DNA from: Bacteroidetes bacterium UBA2475
Lineage (GTDB): Bacteria > Bacteroidota > Bacteroidia > B-17B0 > Aurantibacillaceae
Length of the DNA: 64,000 nt
Direction of reading: 5' to 3'
Assembly: GCA_002342065.1 (NCBI GenBank)
Contig: DDPF01000011.1
Span: forward strand, 1 to 64,000
Part shown: positions 62,557 through 64,000 of the stretch, one piece after another
Position numbering within the stretch: position 1 is the stretch's first letter
Layout of the letters: every line of letters starts with the position of its first letter
Notes under the pieces: generated by a model
Database searches by the model: none
Told to the model about the DNA's origin: nothing
Seen by the model: only the letters and a program-made list of their open reading frames with translations
Translations under genes and position numbers: made by a program

Positions 62557-64000
62557 TTATTGTGCTTCTAATGATTTAGAGAAACGTTTACGTGTGTTCT
62601 CATCTAAATGGATCTTACGTAAACGGATGTTTAAAGGAGTAATTTCAACGTACTCATCGCCCTGGATATATTCCATAGCTTCTTCTAAACTGAATTTTAT
62701 TTTTGGAACAATGCGCATTTTCTCATCTGTACCAGAAGCACGCATATTAGTTAATTGTTTTTCTGTACAAACGTTCACTACTAAGTCATCGGGACGGATA
62801 TGCTCGCCAATGATCATTCCCGGGTAAATTTCTTCACCTGCTTCAATAAAGAATTTACCTCTGTCTTGTAACTTATCAATAGAGTAAGCTACCGCAGAGC
62901 CTTTATCTTTGCTGATCAAAACCCCAGCAATACGGCTAGGGATATGACCTTTCCATGGTTCAAATGCTTTAAAACGGTGCGCCATAATAGCTTCACCTGC
63001 TGTAGCAGTTAAAACATTATTACGTAATCCAATAATACCACGTGCCGGTATCTCGAACTCAATATGAGTAAGATCGCCTTTTGGCTCCATGATCAATAAA
63101 TTTCCTTTACGTTGTGTTACTAAGTCAATTACCTTACTTGATGATTCTTGCGGCACATCAACAGTTAATACTTCAATAGGCTCACATTTTTGACCATCAA
63201 TTTCTTTAACGATAACCTGTGGCTGTCCTAATTGTAACTCATACCCTTCGCGACGCATAGTCTCGATAAGTACAGATAAGTGAAGGATACCACGGCCAAA
63301 TACAAGGTAAGAATCAGGAGATCCTGTTTCCTCCACACGCATGGCCAAATTCTTTTCCAATTCTTTATATAAACGATCACGTAAGTGACGAGATGTAACA
63401 AATTTACCATCTTTACCAAAGAACGGAGAGTTGTTAATTGTAAATAACATACTCATAGTTGGTTCGTCAATATGCATGGTTGGCATACCTTCAGGATTAT
63501 CAAAATCAGCAACTGTATCACCTATCTCAAATCCTTCAATACCTGTAAATGCGCAAATATCACCTGTTACAGCCTCAGTAACTTTTAATTTACCTAAACC
63601 TTCAAAAACAAATAATTCTTTAATACGCGATTTTTGAATTTTACCATCACGTTTTACAACGCTCACCGGCATGTTTTCTTTAATGATGCCACGGAAGATA
63701 CGACCTACAGCAATACGACCAATAAATGATGAATAATCTAATGAAGTTATTTGGATCTGTAAACTACCTTCGCGTTTTGGCGCAGTAGGTATTTTAGCAA
63801 TAATAGTATCTAATAAAAAAGTAACATCTGTTGTTGGTGTTTTATAATCCGGTCCCATCCAGCCTTGCTTGCTAGAACCGTAAACAGTAGGAAAATCTAA
63901 CTGATCTTCATTCGCATCAAGATTAAAGAAAAGGTCGAAAACATTATCATGTACTTCGTCGGGACGACAATTTGGTTTATCAACTTTATTAATAACCAAA
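62557..64000 (-). CDS. typA: GTP-binding protein TypA/BipA (5' end missing)
   Basis: The C-terminal 481 codons, open to the window edge; the first 100 or so residues with most of the GTPase domain lie outside. The visible part starts in the G4 motif (VINKVDKPN) and covers domain II (YSSFIGRIAVGRIFRG), domain III (GRGILHLSVLIETMRREGYEL) and the C-terminal domain special to TypA (ARGIIGLRNNVLTATAGEAIM, then GEEIYPGMIIGEH). TypA is a ribosome-associated translational GTPase used at low temperature and under stress. The first complete codon in the window reads TTG, but this is not the true start. Confidence 0.95.
   Translation of the reverse strand, partial: LVINKVDKPNCRPDEVHDNVFDLFFNLDANEDQLDFPTVYGSSKQGWMGPDYKTPTTDVTFLLDTIIAKIPTAPKREGSLQIQITSLDYSSFIGRIAVGRIFRGIIKENMPVSVVKRDGKIQKSRIKELFVFEGLGKLKVTEAVTGDICAFTGIEGFEIGDTVADFDNPEGMPTMHIDEPTMSMLFTINNSPFFGKDGKFVTSRHLRDRLYKELEKNLAMRVEETGSPDSYLVFGRGILHLSVLIETMRREGYELQLGQPQVIVKEIDGQKCEPIEVLTVDVPQESSSKVIDLVTQRKGNLLIMEPKGDLTHIEFEIPARGIIGLRNNVLTATAGEAIMAHRFKAFEPWKGHIPSRIAGVLISKDKGSAVAYSIDKLQDRGKFFIEAGEEIYPGMIIGEHIRPDDLVVNVCTEKQLTNMRASGTDEKMRIVPKIKFSLEEAMEYIQGDEYVEITPLNIRLRKIHLDENTRKRFSKSLEAQ

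Overview
The window is a stretch of chromosome from a low-GC member of the Bacteroidota. Lineage markers visible in the sequence are type IX secretion (T9SS) C-terminal sorting domains of both kinds, an LpxC-FabZ fusion, a HemC-HemD fusion, promoters with the TAnnTTTG -7 box, an ABC permease fused to an M1 peptidase, and weak ribosome binding sites with several TTG/GTG starts. The order is less certain; Flavobacteriales-like or a neighbouring order is likely. I see no rRNA, tRNA, CRISPR array, transposase or prophage module.

Left part (1-24.4 kb): a truncated secreted Ig-repeat protein, cinA, a DUF4197 protein with a small lipoprotein, and an XRE regulator divergent from a Type ISP/IIG restriction-modification gene that is broken by one in-frame TAG. 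Next come a UbiD decarboxylase, a DUF4421 outer-membrane protein, an MscS channel, a MazG-like hydrolase, a toxin-23 family protein, aroK, a SiaC/SiaB partner-switch pair behind hemB, a lytic transglycosylase lipoprotein, a large T9SS type B adhesin, a membrane protein coupled to a tandem-thioredoxin protein, and a T9SS type A protein that ends in a strong bidirectional terminator.

Middle (24.4-42.8 kb): mostly housekeeping genes on the minus strand. These are an ABC permease/M1 peptidase fusion with its ATPase, a solo ABC ATPase, lpxA, lpxC/fabZ, a helix-hairpin-helix protein, an APC permease, a DUF4349 lipoprotein, holA, a TPR-histidine kinase and the YifB ATPase. hemA follows on the plus strand.

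Right part (42.8-59.3 kb): a block of surface genes lies between hemA and the hemC-hemD fusion. It holds two GH-A-like T9SS proteins, two phage-tail-fibre-like proteins (one with an S74 intramolecular chaperone followed by a T9SS domain), a 1577-residue Ig-repeat T9SS type B protein, and a divergent LytS/LytTR two-component system whose kinase has an extracellular LamG-like domain. Five copies of a 20-bp element, in one orientation, lie 53-56 bp upstream of candidate -7 boxes, or further upstream in tandem, for three of these genes. I read this as a candidate co-regulated cell-surface system controlled by the adjacent LytTR regulator, and it is the most interesting signal here. The window closes with hemC-hemD, a PhoH/PIN protein and the 3' part of typA.
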